Part shown: one piece after another, positions 7,804-15,298 of the stretch
Numbering within the stretch: position 1 is the stretch's first letter
Layout of the letters: each line of letters opens with the position of its first letter
Assembly (NCBI GenBank): GCA_002493755.1
Contig: DKZT01000029.1
Coordinates: forward strand, 1-18,153
DNA from: Ruminococcaceae bacterium UBA7067
GTDB taxonomy: Bacteria; Bacillota; Clostridia; Oscillospirales; Acutalibacteraceae
Direction of reading: 5' to 3'
Length of the DNA stretch: 18,153 bases
Notes under the pieces: generated by a model
What the model was told of the DNA's origin: nothing
The model's database searches: none
What the model saw: only the letters and a program-made list of their open reading frames with translations
Translations under genes and position numbers: made by a program

Positions 7804-9735
7804 TTAAATAGTATTTGTTGGTGGTAAACAATTATGATTTTTACAGATATAGTAAGTCGTCTGATTATTCAAAAGCGGAAATTCCTTACTTTCACACTTT
7901 ATTGATATATTCGCTAAGAAAGGTAAGCTTTCTCTTATTTCTTTTAGATCTGAGCTGTTTTTGATTATAATTGTAATATGCTGCGGCGGTGCTTCACACA
8001 ACAGCTTTGCTGTCAGAAACATACTGTATCCGGCAGGATAGCCTTGCGCCTGAGCTGACATAAAAGCAATTTGTTTTTCCGCAAGCTCTTTATATTCTTC
8101 TTTATCTGTCAGCTGATATAATCTTACAAAATTATACGCCATAACAGAATTTCCGCTTGGGATTGCACCGTCATAGGATTCTTTCGGATTCATAAAAAGC
8201 TCTGTGCTATCAGCTTGAGAAAGATAAAATCCGCCGTTTTCACAATCAGCAAATCTTTTTACTGTTTCTCTGCAAAAAAGCTCGCCTTTTTCAAGATAAT
8301 TGTAATCAAGGGTTGAATTATATAGCTCAATCAATGCTGTAACATAAAAAGCATAATCATCAAGGAAGCCGTTATCCGAATGTTTTCCGTCGCGAAAGCT
8401 TGTGTAAAGCTGTGTGCCTTTACATAAGCTGTTTTCGATAAACTCCTGTGCTTTCTGCGCTGCTTTGAGATATTTTTTATTGCGTGAAGCTCTGTAAAGC
8501 ATAGACAACGCAGTAATCATTATAGAGTTCCAAGAGATCAGAAGCTTGTCGTCAAGATGAAGCCTGTAGCGTGTTTTTCGGTAATTATACAGTCTTTGTA
8601 TTTCTTCTGCAAAGTCAGTGTTCAAATCATTGCTTTTCAGCAGATTGGGAATATTCACACCCTCAAAGTTACCCTGTGACGTAATATCAAATGCTTTTGC
8701 AAAGTGTGTTCCTCTTTCTACGCCTAAAACATTTATTATTTCACTTAACGTAAAAGTGTAGTATCTGCCCTCAATGCCCTCACTGTCCGCATCCTGCGCA
8801 CTGTAAAATCCGCCGTCAGGAGAAACCATTTCACGTAAAATATATTCAGCCGTTTTTTCCGCTGTATCAAGACAGACTCTGTTATTTGTTAAACTGTAAG
8901 CCGCAGTGTATGCAATTATCAGCAAAGCATTGTCATACAGCATTTTTTCAAAGTGAGGTACAAGGTAATACCTGTCTGTGGAATATCTCGAAAAGCCGTA
9001 ACCGATATGGTCAAAGATTCCGCCTTTCCTCATTTGAATAAGAGTTTTTTCTGCCATTTCCAAAGCATTATCTTCATTGTTCTGTTTTGAATACAGCATA
9101 AGAAACAGCAGATTGTGAGGAGTCGGAAATTTCTGTGCTGAACCGAAGCCGCCGTAAACACTGTCGTAAATGCGTGAAAATATATTCGCCGCCTTTTCAA
9201 TCAGATTATCATTGCTGCTAGCTTTATTTACTGATTGCGGATTTTTCAGAAGCTTTATAATTTCTTCCGATGATTGCAATAGTTCTTCCGTGTTATTTCT
9301 CCATTCATTTGCGATTGCGGTAAGCAAATCAGAAAAAGAAATCATACCATAACGCGAATCGGCAGGAAAATATGTTCCTGCAAAGAACGGCTTTTTATCC
9401 CAGGTCATAAAAATACTCATAGGCCATCCGCCGCTGCCTGTAAGCGCCTGACAAATCGACATATACACGCTGTCGATATAGGGACGTTCTTCACGGTCAA
9501 CCTTTATAGAAATAAAATACCTGTTCAGAATTTCAGCTGTTCTATCGTCTTCAAAGCTTTCGTGCGCCATAACATGACACCAATGACAGGTGCTGTACCC
9601 GATGCTCAGAAAAATCGGTTTGTTTTCCTCTTTCGCCTTTGTAAAAGCTTCTTCGCACCAAGGATACCAGTTCACCGGATTTTCTGCGTGCTGCAAAAGA
9701 TATGGACTTGTTTGATTCTTCAGATTATTACTCAT
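7804..9735 (-). CDS. Thioredoxin-domain protein, YyaL/SPATA20 family (DUF255)
   Basis: A 643-aa protein of the conserved family that joins an N-terminal thioredoxin-like domain to an (alpha/alpha)6 barrel resembling N-acylglucosamine 2-epimerases and cellobiose epimerases. The start NNLKNQTSPYLLQHAENPVNW is the family signature; the redox-like site is C-H-W-C at residues 50-53 (in YSTCHWCHVM). Later landmarks are GGWPMSIFM, HFEKMLYDNA and GGFYSAQDADSEG, all in the expected order. The ATG at 9735 is preferred over an in-frame TTG at 9747 because GGAGG lies between them, 5 nt ahead of the ATG. The cellular function of the family is not established. The gene is monocistronic between two terminators. 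Confidence 0.93.
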   Translation of the reverse strand: MSNNLKNQTSPYLLQHAENPVNWYPWCEEAFTKAKEENKPIFLSIGYSTCHWCHVMAHESFEDDRTAEILNRYFISIKVDREERPYIDSVYMSICQALTGSGGWPMSIFMTWDKKPFFAGTYFPADSRYGMISFSDLLTAIANEWRNNTEELLQSSEEIIKLLKNPQSVNKASSNDNLIEKAANIFSRIYDSVYGGFGSAQKFPTPHNLLFLMLYSKQNNEDNALEMAEKTLIQMRKGGIFDHIGYGFSRYSTDRYYLVPHFEKMLYDNALLIIAYTAAYSLTNNRVCLDTAEKTAEYILREMVSPDGGFYSAQDADSEGIEGRYYTFTLSEIINVLGVERGTHFAKAFDITSQGNFEGVNIPNLLKSNDLNTDFAEEIQRLYNYRKTRYRLHLDDKLLISWNSIMITALSMLYRASRNKKYLKAAQKAQEFIENSLCKGTQLYTSFRDGKHSDNGFLDDYAFYVTALIELYNSTLDYNYLEKGELFCRETVKRFADCENGGFYLSQADSTELFMNPKESYDGAIPSGNSVMAYNFVRLYQLTDKEEYKELAEKQIAFMSAQAQGYPAGYSMFLTAKLLCEAPPQHITIIIKNSSDLKEIRESLPFLANISIKCESKEFPLLNNQTTYYICKNHNCLPPTNTI

Positions 9736-9803
9736 TATTGCCTCCAAAACATACTTTTGCGGTTAGTATAGCCATTTCAAAAAAAGAAATGCTAAAATTA
9801 CAC

Positions 9804-9871
9804 AAAAATAGCGAGACGACGAAACCGTCTCGCTAATAAATTCCAGCTTTTGCTTTGCATTAGACCGTCAG
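9804..9871 (-). repeat. 68-nt 3'-end module, copy 1 (terminator hairpin plus 24-nt conserved block)
   Basis: Read on the minus strand: a 24-nt block beginning CTGACGGTCTAATGCAAAGC (9871-9848), an 8-nt variable part, TTTATT, a hairpin AGCGAGACGG...CGTCTCGCT (9834-9810) and a U-tract. A second copy lies at 11571-11639; the 24-nt block is identical in both. It follows the DUF218 gene stop by about 56 nt. Hairpin plus U-tract act as its terminator; the conserved block ahead of it is unexplained. Confidence 0.75.
9810..9834 (-). terminator. Terminator hairpin of the DUF218 transcript
   Basis: A 10-bp stem (AGCGAGACGG with GTCGTCTCGCT, one G-U pair), a 5-nt U-rich loop and ATTTTTGTG after it on the minus strand. 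It forms the 3' part of repeat module copy 1. Confidence 0.75.
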
Positions 9872-9927
9872 ATCTTTCTATGATTTTAATCAAACGTCTC
9901 GTCATCAATCTGACAGTTCCTGATTAC

Positions 9928-10902
9928 TTACATCGTCCACAATGCCAGAGCCGCCGAAATCAATGCAGCGAGCACAGCCAGAACAATGATTTTCTTCTTC
10001 TGACTTACAATCAAGCCTATAAATTCCCTTATAAATGCATTAGGCCAGAAATACCATTTTGTTTTACTTCCCATTCCCTCTGCTTTGAGCTTTGCCTGAT
10101 TTGAGAATATGCCGCTTCTGAAAACGTGATAGTTTGTTGTTGAAAAGGCAACCTTAGCGCCATTGTCGCCTATAAGCTCCTTTGAAAATTTCATATTTTC
10201 AAGGGTATTTGTGGACTTTGTTTCAGGCATTATCTGCTCCTCGGGGATACCTTGTTCAAGAAGGTAACGCTTCATCGCTTCTCCCTCTGAGATTATCTCG
10301 TCGCTGCCCTGACCGCCCGAAGGAACAAACACAGCCTTTTTTCCGGTTGCAGCAAGCTGCTTATGATAAAATTCGATAGCCTTATCAACTCTACCCTTTA
10401 ACAAAGGAAGTAGAGTTCCGTCCTTTTTAATGCCGCAGCCGAGGATTATTATATAGTCCTTATCAAATGCAGGCTGATGCTTTGCGGCAATAAGCGCACA
10501 AATTTTCGTGCTGAGTAAATACACCTCGAAAAATATATACAGAGAACATATAATCGCATAAACGGCTGTATATACGAAATACTCTGTAAAAATCGGAAGG
10601 TTAAATGTATACCTGAGAGCAGGCAGGAAAAAGCAAATACCGATACCTAAAATCATTGCAACACTTATAGCTATGCCCAAAGCGTTTGTAACACGAAAAC
10701 CCTCGTGACGAATGAGTGAAATATTGCTGACTGTCATTGAAACGGCATAGAGCAGGACAAAGGGAATTGACGCATAGATTATCAGCATAAGAATTGTTGA
10801 TGTCAAATCCTGCATTGTGTGTGCCTGATAGTCACGATATTTCAGAATAAAAAATGTTGACAGCAGTGTAAAGAAAGCCGCCAGACCTGTGAAAAGTATC
10901 AT
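9928..10902 (-). CDS. Membrane protein with DUF218 (YdcF/SanA/ElyC-like) domain
   Basis: A 324-aa protein with about four hydrophobic segments in the first 140 residues, a DUF218 domain at about 145-295 and a last hydrophobic helix at the C-terminus (VLAVLAALISAALALW). DUF218 landmarks: DYIIILGCGIKKDGTLLPLL, GRVDKAIEFY, VPSGGQGSDEIISEGEAM, ESKSTNT-like TKSTNTLEN and TTNYHVFRSG. In E. coli, relatives (ElyC, SanA) affect envelope integrity; the molecular activity is unknown. I chose the ATG at 10902 because it overlaps the stop of a small upstream ORF (TAATG) and no Shine-Dalgarno lies ahead of the alternative in-frame GTG at 10920. Both starts lack their own ribosome binding site, which points to coupling. 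Confidence 0.88.
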   Translation of the reverse strand: MILFTGLAAFFTLLSTFFILKYRDYQAHTMQDLTSTILMLIIYASIPFVLLYAVSMTVSNISLIRHEGFRVTNALGIAISVAMILGIGICFFLPALRYTFNLPIFTEYFVYTAVYAIICSLYIFFEVYLLSTKICALIAAKHQPAFDKDYIIILGCGIKKDGTLLPLLKGRVDKAIEFYHKQLAATGKKAVFVPSGGQGSDEIISEGEAMKRYLLEQGIPEEQIMPETKSTNTLENMKFSKELIGDNGAKVAFSTTNYHVFRSGIFSNQAKLKAEGMGSKTKWYFWPNAFIREFIGLIVSQKKKIIVLAVLAALISAALALWTM

Positions 10903-11051
10903 TAATGCGCAGTTAAACACTGTGTTATAGGAATATATTCTGTGTAGCTTGTGCAGTTTATCACTATGTAGATAAATATACCCAAAACCACAGCAAGCAA
11001 CACAGAAAAAGTAAACAACAGCTTCTTAATCTTTTTTAACCTCTTTTTCAA
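10902..11051 (-). CDS. Putative 49-aa single-pass membrane peptide, coupled to the DUF218 gene
   Basis: An ORF starting with TTG at 11051, with GGAGG (11062-11066) 10 nt upstream and a second GGAG closer. The product begins MKKRLKKIKK, then a hydrophobic stretch at about 11-31 (LLFTFSVLLAVVLGIF...), and a short tail with C33 and C45. Its TAA overlaps the ATG of the DUF218 gene. The basic N-terminus and hydrophobic helix mean a membrane peptide with the tail outside, or a signal-anchor. Two readings are possible: a real small gene that sets translation of the DUF218 gene, or a leftover N-terminus. The clean TAATG overlap and good ribosome binding site favour the first. No family is recognised. 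Confidence 0.5.
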   Translation of the reverse strand: MKKRLKKIKKLLFTFSVLLAVVLGIFIYIVINCTSYTEYIPITQCLTAH

Positions 11052-11086
11052 CTTCTCCGTACCTCCAAGGTTTATTCAGCAAGTAA

Positions 11087-11114
11087 ATAATACCATTTCC
11101 AAAACGAAGTGCAA
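11087..11114 (-). promoter_or_regulatory. Promoter of the small ORF / DUF218 operon
   Basis: Minus strand: TTGCAC (11109-11114), 16-bp spacer, TATTAT (11087-11092). It lies 36 nt ahead of the TTG start at 11051 and supports transcription of the small ORF together with the DUF218 gene. Confidence 0.55.
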
Positions 11115-11148
11115 TACACTTTTTTCGGCACTTTCATTTGCCGTTTTT

Positions 11149-11325
11149 TCATACAAATCTATTTAGCTTTTGGTCATACTGATAATCTATTGATGCAAGC
11201 TTGTTTATAATCTCCTGCATATCAACGCTGTGCGCCTTGCAAAGCTCTTCAAGCGAGGGATAAAAATCCCTTAGCTGAGTGTTTATATAGGACAAAAGAA
11301 TCATCGGATCGTTCGGTATTGCCAT
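11149..11325 (-). CDS. DUF4250 domain-containing protein
   Basis: A 58-aa protein beginning MAIPNDPMILLSYINTQLRD and ending DQKLNRFV, the full length and pattern of the DUF4250 family of small Firmicutes proteins. The segment YPSLEELCKAHSVD-MQEIINKLASI looks like a helix-turn-helix-type fold, but no function is established. The ATG at 11325 has AGAGG 9 nt upstream. A longer frame to 11373 is rejected because its start would lie at the promoter -10. Monocistronic with its own strong promoter. Confidence 0.88.
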   Translation of the reverse strand: MAIPNDPMILLSYINTQLRDFYPSLEELCKAHSVDMQEIINKLASIDYQYDQKLNRFV

Positions 11326-11364
11326 AATTATTTTCCTCTCGTAATTTTGTAAATGTACTACATC

Positions 11365-11393
11365 ATTATACACTTTACTGGAAATTTGGTCAA
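11365..11393 (-). promoter_or_regulatory. Promoter of the DUF4250 gene
   Basis: Minus strand: TTGACC (11388-11393), 17-bp spacer, TATAAT (11365-11370); 5/6 and 6/6 to consensus. It fixes the downstream start codon at 11325. Confidence 0.8.
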
Positions 11394-11570
11394 CTACATA
11401 CTTCAGTTAAAGCCTCTGAATGCTGATTACGCTGTATCAGCATCCTTGGAAAACATCAGAACTCGTGCATTAAAGTCTATTTTATCGTCAAAAAGAATCG
11501 TGCAGTCTGTGATATTTCTGCACTATATTAATTATATCAAACTATCCGTGAGAAATAGTTATTGAAAATA
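11394..11570. other. Intergenic stretch with two inverted repeats
   Basis: No convincing gene on either strand. It holds an 8-bp inverted repeat (ATGCTGAT 11420-11427 with ATCAGCAT 11436-11443) and a 6-bp one (GTGCAG 11500-11505 with CTGCAC 11518-11523). Neither is followed by a T-run. They could be RNA hairpins or protein sites; no role can be assigned. Confidence 0.4.
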
Positions 11571-11639
11571 AAAAATAGCGAGACAGCCGAAACCATCTCG
11601 CTAATAAAGATTAATTTTTGCTTTGCATTAGACCGTCAG
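11571..11639 (-). repeat. 69-nt 3'-end module, copy 2
   Basis: The second copy of the module at 9804-9871. The 24-nt block (11639-11616, beginning CTGACGGTCTAATGCAAAGC on the minus strand) is identical, as are TTTATTAGCGAGA and TCTCGCTATTTTT; the spacer and hairpin loop side differ. It lies 24 nt after the stop of the nucleotidase gene. Confidence 0.75.
11577..11602 (-). terminator. Terminator hairpin of the nucleotidase transcript
   Basis: Minus strand: AGCGAGATGGT, UUCG loop, GGCTGTCTCGCT region forming up to 11 pairs (three G-U), then ATTTTTTATTTTC. Sequence changes against copy 1 keep the stem paired. Confidence 0.75.
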
Positions 11640-11663
11640 CTCTGAGAATGCTTTAAAATAGCA

Positions 11664-14600
11664 TTACTTTTTAACACGTTTTCTTATAATAAACACAACT
11701 CCGGCACTTGTAAATAGGATAGCCAGAACTACGGCAATATTTACGTTATCACCTGTATTTGCAACCTTTCCGCTCACGGTTGAAGAAGACAGCTGAGCGG
11801 TAGCAGTTGTGTTTCCATTGCCTGTTGAGGGCGATGTCGGAACGGATGGATTAGTTGTCGGCAGAGTTGGGGCTGTTGTCGGCTCGCTTGGATCTGTTAC
11901 AGGCTCGTCTTTTGAAATAATATTAATTCTTCCCTGTCCGTATGGGTTGCCATACTGTTCAGCAGAAATAACACCGTTGAGGTTGGTTTCAAGGTATTCA
12001 CACAGAAGTTCCTGGTCATTTCCGATACCGTCCTGCACAACCCTGCATCCTGCAAACATCGTATATCCGTCGCCTGCGTTCTGAATTGTATAGGAGCTTC
12101 CGGCGAGTGTATAGAGCTTGTTGAGGTCAACGTCCCGACCGTCAACTTTAACGTTCTGAACTCTGCGTGGTTTTGTTTCGTCGATTCCTGCAAATGCGCC
12201 TTTCTCGTCAGCGATAACCGGGCTTTCCTCAACAGCAAGATTAATTTCATAGGTAAGTCCTGATGTATGGAGAAAGGCTCCGTTTTCCGTAAGTGATGTT
12301 TTATCCTCGTTGAGTGGATTATGCGCACCCCATTCAAGAGCGTCCAAAATCTGTTGACCTGTTACCTCAAAAACACTGATCTCATTTTTAAAAGTATTTA
12401 CATTCATCAGGTTCTTTCTTGTAACGTCTCCCTGTAAAAGATCAACTCGGATACCGCCGCCGTTTGCGATTGCAATATCAGCACCCGTTATTGCGCGGTA
12501 AGCGTCTGATACAAAGTTACCAAGGTTTGTTTCACGGTTTCTTATCATTCTTTTGCCTGTTGCAGGGTCTGTAATATACAGCGGTGATTCAGTAACGCCG
12601 ATTTTTACGTTTGTAAACTGCTCAACCTGATTTCTGTAATCGCTTAAAATCTCCTCTGTCTTATCGTAAGCTGCTTTCACTGTTTCGGAATCATCTAAGG
12701 TCAAGGTTGAAGGGTCGATAAGCTCAGTTGTTATTTCGCCGTCAGACGAAATTGTCATCTTACCAAAGCTTTTAAGCTTTGTTCCTGTAGAAGTTAAGGC
12801 AACCGGTTCGCCGTTTTTATCATTGACAATTTCGGACGGAATTGTGCTGTGAGAATGTCCGTCAATAAAAGCGTCTATTCCTGTTGTGTTTTCGATAACA
12901 TCGGTAGAACGGTACGGTTCCGAAGCTGAGTCCGTTCCTAAGTGACCTAATGCTATAACCACATCAGCTTCTACGCTTGCCTCGTCTATTGATTTCTGAA
13001 TCGTATCGATATATTCATTTTCAGGAGTTGATTTTTTATCCTCACTAAAGCTGTATATATAGTTTCCGTTTTCGTCCTGAAAGAATTTTGGGGTGGATTT
13101 TGTATAGGTTTCTGGTGTGGACAAGCCGAGAATGGCAATCTTATTGTTTCCTGCCTCTACAATCTTATAAGGCTCGAAAACAGTTGAATTTGTCCTGAGG
13201 TAGATAAAGTTTGCAGAAAGATACTCATAATCAGCCTGAATGTCGTTTTGTTCAAGACCCGAAAGCTGTCTGAATCTTTCCATACCGTAATCAAATTCAT
13301 GGTTTCCCGGTACTGCAAAATCATATCCTGCTGAGTTCATAATTTCGACAATAGCCGAGCCATCCGTCATACTGCCGACAATCTCTCCCTGTAAAGCGTC
13401 TCCTGCGTCTACAAGGTATGTATCATAGCCCTCATCAATCTTCTGCTGACGATAGGCTGCAAGTGCGGAATAATTATCTATTGCACAGTGAACATCATTT
13501 GTATAAAGAATTACAGTACCTTTACTTTCAGAAGAAGTCGGAATCAAATCATAAACCGCAACCGTACCGGAAACCTCGCAGGCTGCAAGAAGCATACTCT
13601 TTCCTGCCTTGTTCTCGTCTGATGAAATAAAGCACAAGCCCTCCGGAGAATCGTCGCCGGCGATATCTACTGAAAAGTCACGAGAGTTTATGTAGTTTAC
13701 ATATTTTACGTTTTCTGGGTCGGTAATGTCATAAACCATAATACCGCCTATTCTTTCAAGGGCGATAAACGCATATGTTTTTCCGTTAACTTTTCCAACA
13801 GTAACAGATTCAGCCTCCGAACCCTTTTTACCTGAACGGTCATCAATCGTTATATCATCGTTTGAGCAGTTGAAGTTTGATGGAATATACTGAGCAGTGA
13901 GGCTTTCAAAATCATTGCCGCTGGTGAATACTTCCTCCAAGCCGCTGTCGGTTACTCGTAAAAGTGTGAAGCTTCTGCCGCCGAACAGATAATCCTTATC
14001 GGTGTCAAGTCCATCGTAGTTACTTGAGTCAAAGAATACAACCTTACAGAAAATGCCGCTGTTTTCATCTGTGATTTTCCCTGTCGGAGATGTTTTACCC
14101 TTTCCGAAGTTGCGCTCGTCCTCGTTTAAGTATTCGCCCCACTCACGGCTGTCACCCTCATTTGCTGTAAGGAGGTAATCAGTACCGTCTATGGTTACCA
14201 GTGAAATACCATCAGGCATACGAATACCTCTGAGTGAATCGTAGGTTTTCGGAGCGTATTTTTCATCCTTTTTATCAATGTCCACAGCGTATTTTGAGTA
14301 ATCTTCAAATCCTACCGAGTATACGCCCTTGTATGTATTTGTATCGAGGGATAAAACAGCAACGGCATTTGCTTCCTGAAGAGAAATATAAGCTGTGCTA
14401 TTAGTTGCAGCTATATATTCCGGTTCTAAGTCAACTGACGGTGCTGTATCTTTTTTGAGCACAACTCCGCCGTTAACAAGCGCCAAACGAGTCTCTTTGC
14501 TGTCAAATGAGGTGAAGTCAACATTTTCACTCTCACCTGTGGCGGCGTTAATTACTGTAACGCTGCCCATTGGGTCAACTGCACCGTCAGAGTAACCCTG

Positions 14601-15206
14601 TCTTGGTTCACCCTCGTTTGCTGTAAGAATTTTTGAACCGTCAGGTGTATACGTAATCATATCCGGCTGAACACCTGTTGACGCAACATAATGCAGAGTA
14701 AGAGTTCCGTCATCGTTGCAGCTAAACACAGCCGCTACGCCGTTTGCAGCGTAATCCTCAGCCTGAATAGCAACGGCTAATTTATCACCGTCCGGCGATA
14801 CGGCAACAGATGTCATATCGCCGTATGAAATGCCGTATGGCTCGACGAGAGCTTTAACATCAATGTCAATACCGTCAAGCAAAGTAACTTTATCGTTATG
14901 TTCAATACTATTAACAGGAACAGCCGTAATACATCCCGTCTGTCCGTTAACGGCATATGCCCAACCTGTTTTAGCGTTATAATCAACAATTTCCATAACG
15001 CCGCCGTCAGGATTTGTCATACCCGAAACATAACGTGCAGACTGCGTCAAATCAAGTTGAGAGTTGCAGTTTTGATATCCTGTGATTTGTTCTGCAAACT
15101 GATTGTCGGCAGCTGACACCGTACCAACGCCTACGGCAGCGGCAGAAGCGGTTAAAGTAACCGCCAAAGCAGCCGATAGAATTCTTCTTTTTAGTGATAA
15201 ACTCAT
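11664..15206 (-). CDS. Secreted choice-of-anchor I / 5'-nucleotidase (UshA-like) fusion with sortase-like tail
   Basis: A 1180-aa exported protein. Signal peptide: residues 1-33 (KRR, hydrophobic core, cleavage after VSA). Residues about 50-555 form the choice-of-anchor I beta-propeller-like domain, with repeats of the TANEGE/TANEGD motif (195-200, 347-352). A metallophosphatase domain follows: YTNDVH (568-573), VDAGDALQG (599-607), PGNHEFDYG (633-641), ALGHLG (752-757), DGHSHS (782-787). The 5'-nucleotidase C-terminal domain has NLGNFVSDA (894-902), ANGGGIR (914-920) and GDGYTMF (1045-1051). A Pro/Thr linker (1100-1135), VANTGD (1148-1153), a hydrophobic segment and RKRVKK form a cell-wall sorting-like tail. 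Likely role: surface release of phosphate or nucleosides from nucleotides. The start has GGAGAAA 7-8 nt ahead. A weak TTGACT at about 15350 is the only promoter hint. Confidence 0.94.
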   Translation of the reverse strand: MSLSLKRRILSAALAVTLTASAAAVGVGTVSAADNQFAEQITGYQNCNSQLDLTQSARYVSGMTNPDGGVMEIVDYNAKTGWAYAVNGQTGCITAVPVNSIEHNDKVTLLDGIDIDVKALVEPYGISYGDMTSVAVSPDGDKLAVAIQAEDYAANGVAAVFSCNDDGTLTLHYVASTGVQPDMITYTPDGSKILTANEGEPRQGYSDGAVDPMGSVTVINAATGESENVDFTSFDSKETRLALVNGGVVLKKDTAPSVDLEPEYIAATNSTAYISLQEANAVAVLSLDTNTYKGVYSVGFEDYSKYAVDIDKKDEKYAPKTYDSLRGIRMPDGISLVTIDGTDYLLTANEGDSREWGEYLNEDERNFGKGKTSPTGKITDENSGIFCKVVFFDSSNYDGLDTDKDYLFGGRSFTLLRVTDSGLEEVFTSGNDFESLTAQYIPSNFNCSNDDITIDDRSGKKGSEAESVTVGKVNGKTYAFIALERIGGIMVYDITDPENVKYVNYINSRDFSVDIAGDDSPEGLCFISSDENKAGKSMLLAACEVSGTVAVYDLIPTSSESKGTVILYTNDVHCAIDNYSALAAYRQQKIDEGYDTYLVDAGDALQGEIVGSMTDGSAIVEIMNSAGYDFAVPGNHEFDYGMERFRQLSGLEQNDIQADYEYLSANFIYLRTNSTVFEPYKIVEAGNNKIAILGLSTPETYTKSTPKFFQDENGNYIYSFSEDKKSTPENEYIDTIQKSIDEASVEADVVIALGHLGTDSASEPYRSTDVIENTTGIDAFIDGHSHSTIPSEIVNDKNGEPVALTSTGTKLKSFGKMTISSDGEITTELIDPSTLTLDDSETVKAAYDKTEEILSDYRNQVEQFTNVKIGVTESPLYITDPATGKRMIRNRETNLGNFVSDAYRAITGADIAIANGGGIRVDLLQGDVTRKNLMNVNTFKNEISVFEVTGQQILDALEWGAHNPLNEDKTSLTENGAFLHTSGLTYEINLAVEESPVIADEKGAFAGIDETKPRRVQNVKVDGRDVDLNKLYTLAGSSYTIQNAGDGYTMFAGCRVVQDGIGNDQELLCEYLETNLNGVISAEQYGNPYGQGRINIISKDEPVTDPSEPTTAPTLPTTNPSVPTSPSTGNGNTTATAQLSSSTVSGKVANTGDNVNIAVVLAILFTSAGVVFIIRKRVKK

Positions 15207-15239
15207 TTTTTTCTCCTGTTATAATGGGATTGATCCCAG

Positions 15240-15281
15240 ATTTGAACCTGGTTTTGATAAAAAGCATAAAATGGTTCAAAT
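15240..15281. repeat. 9-bp inverted repeat in the nucleotidase leader
   Basis: ATTTGAACC (15240-15248) and GGTTCAAAT (15273-15281) are exact reverse complements 24 nt apart. A small palindrome GGGATtgATCCC (15227-15238) lies beside it. Both sit 20-75 nt ahead of the start codon at 15206, so they could be an operator or a leader hairpin near the start site. No known riboswitch is recognised. Confidence 0.45.
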
Positions 15282-15298
15282 ATAAGTTACCGAAAAAA

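Noticed and set aside
11353..11565. Plus-strand 70-codon frame between the DUF4250 gene and repeat copy 2
   Set aside because: It overlaps the DUF4250 promoter, has no ribosome binding site and no recognisable family; probably chance.
11897..12337. Minus-strand 146-codon frame inside the nucleotidase gene
   Set aside because: It lies in an alternative frame of a clear coding domain (the 5'-nucleotidase C-terminal region), with no supporting signals.
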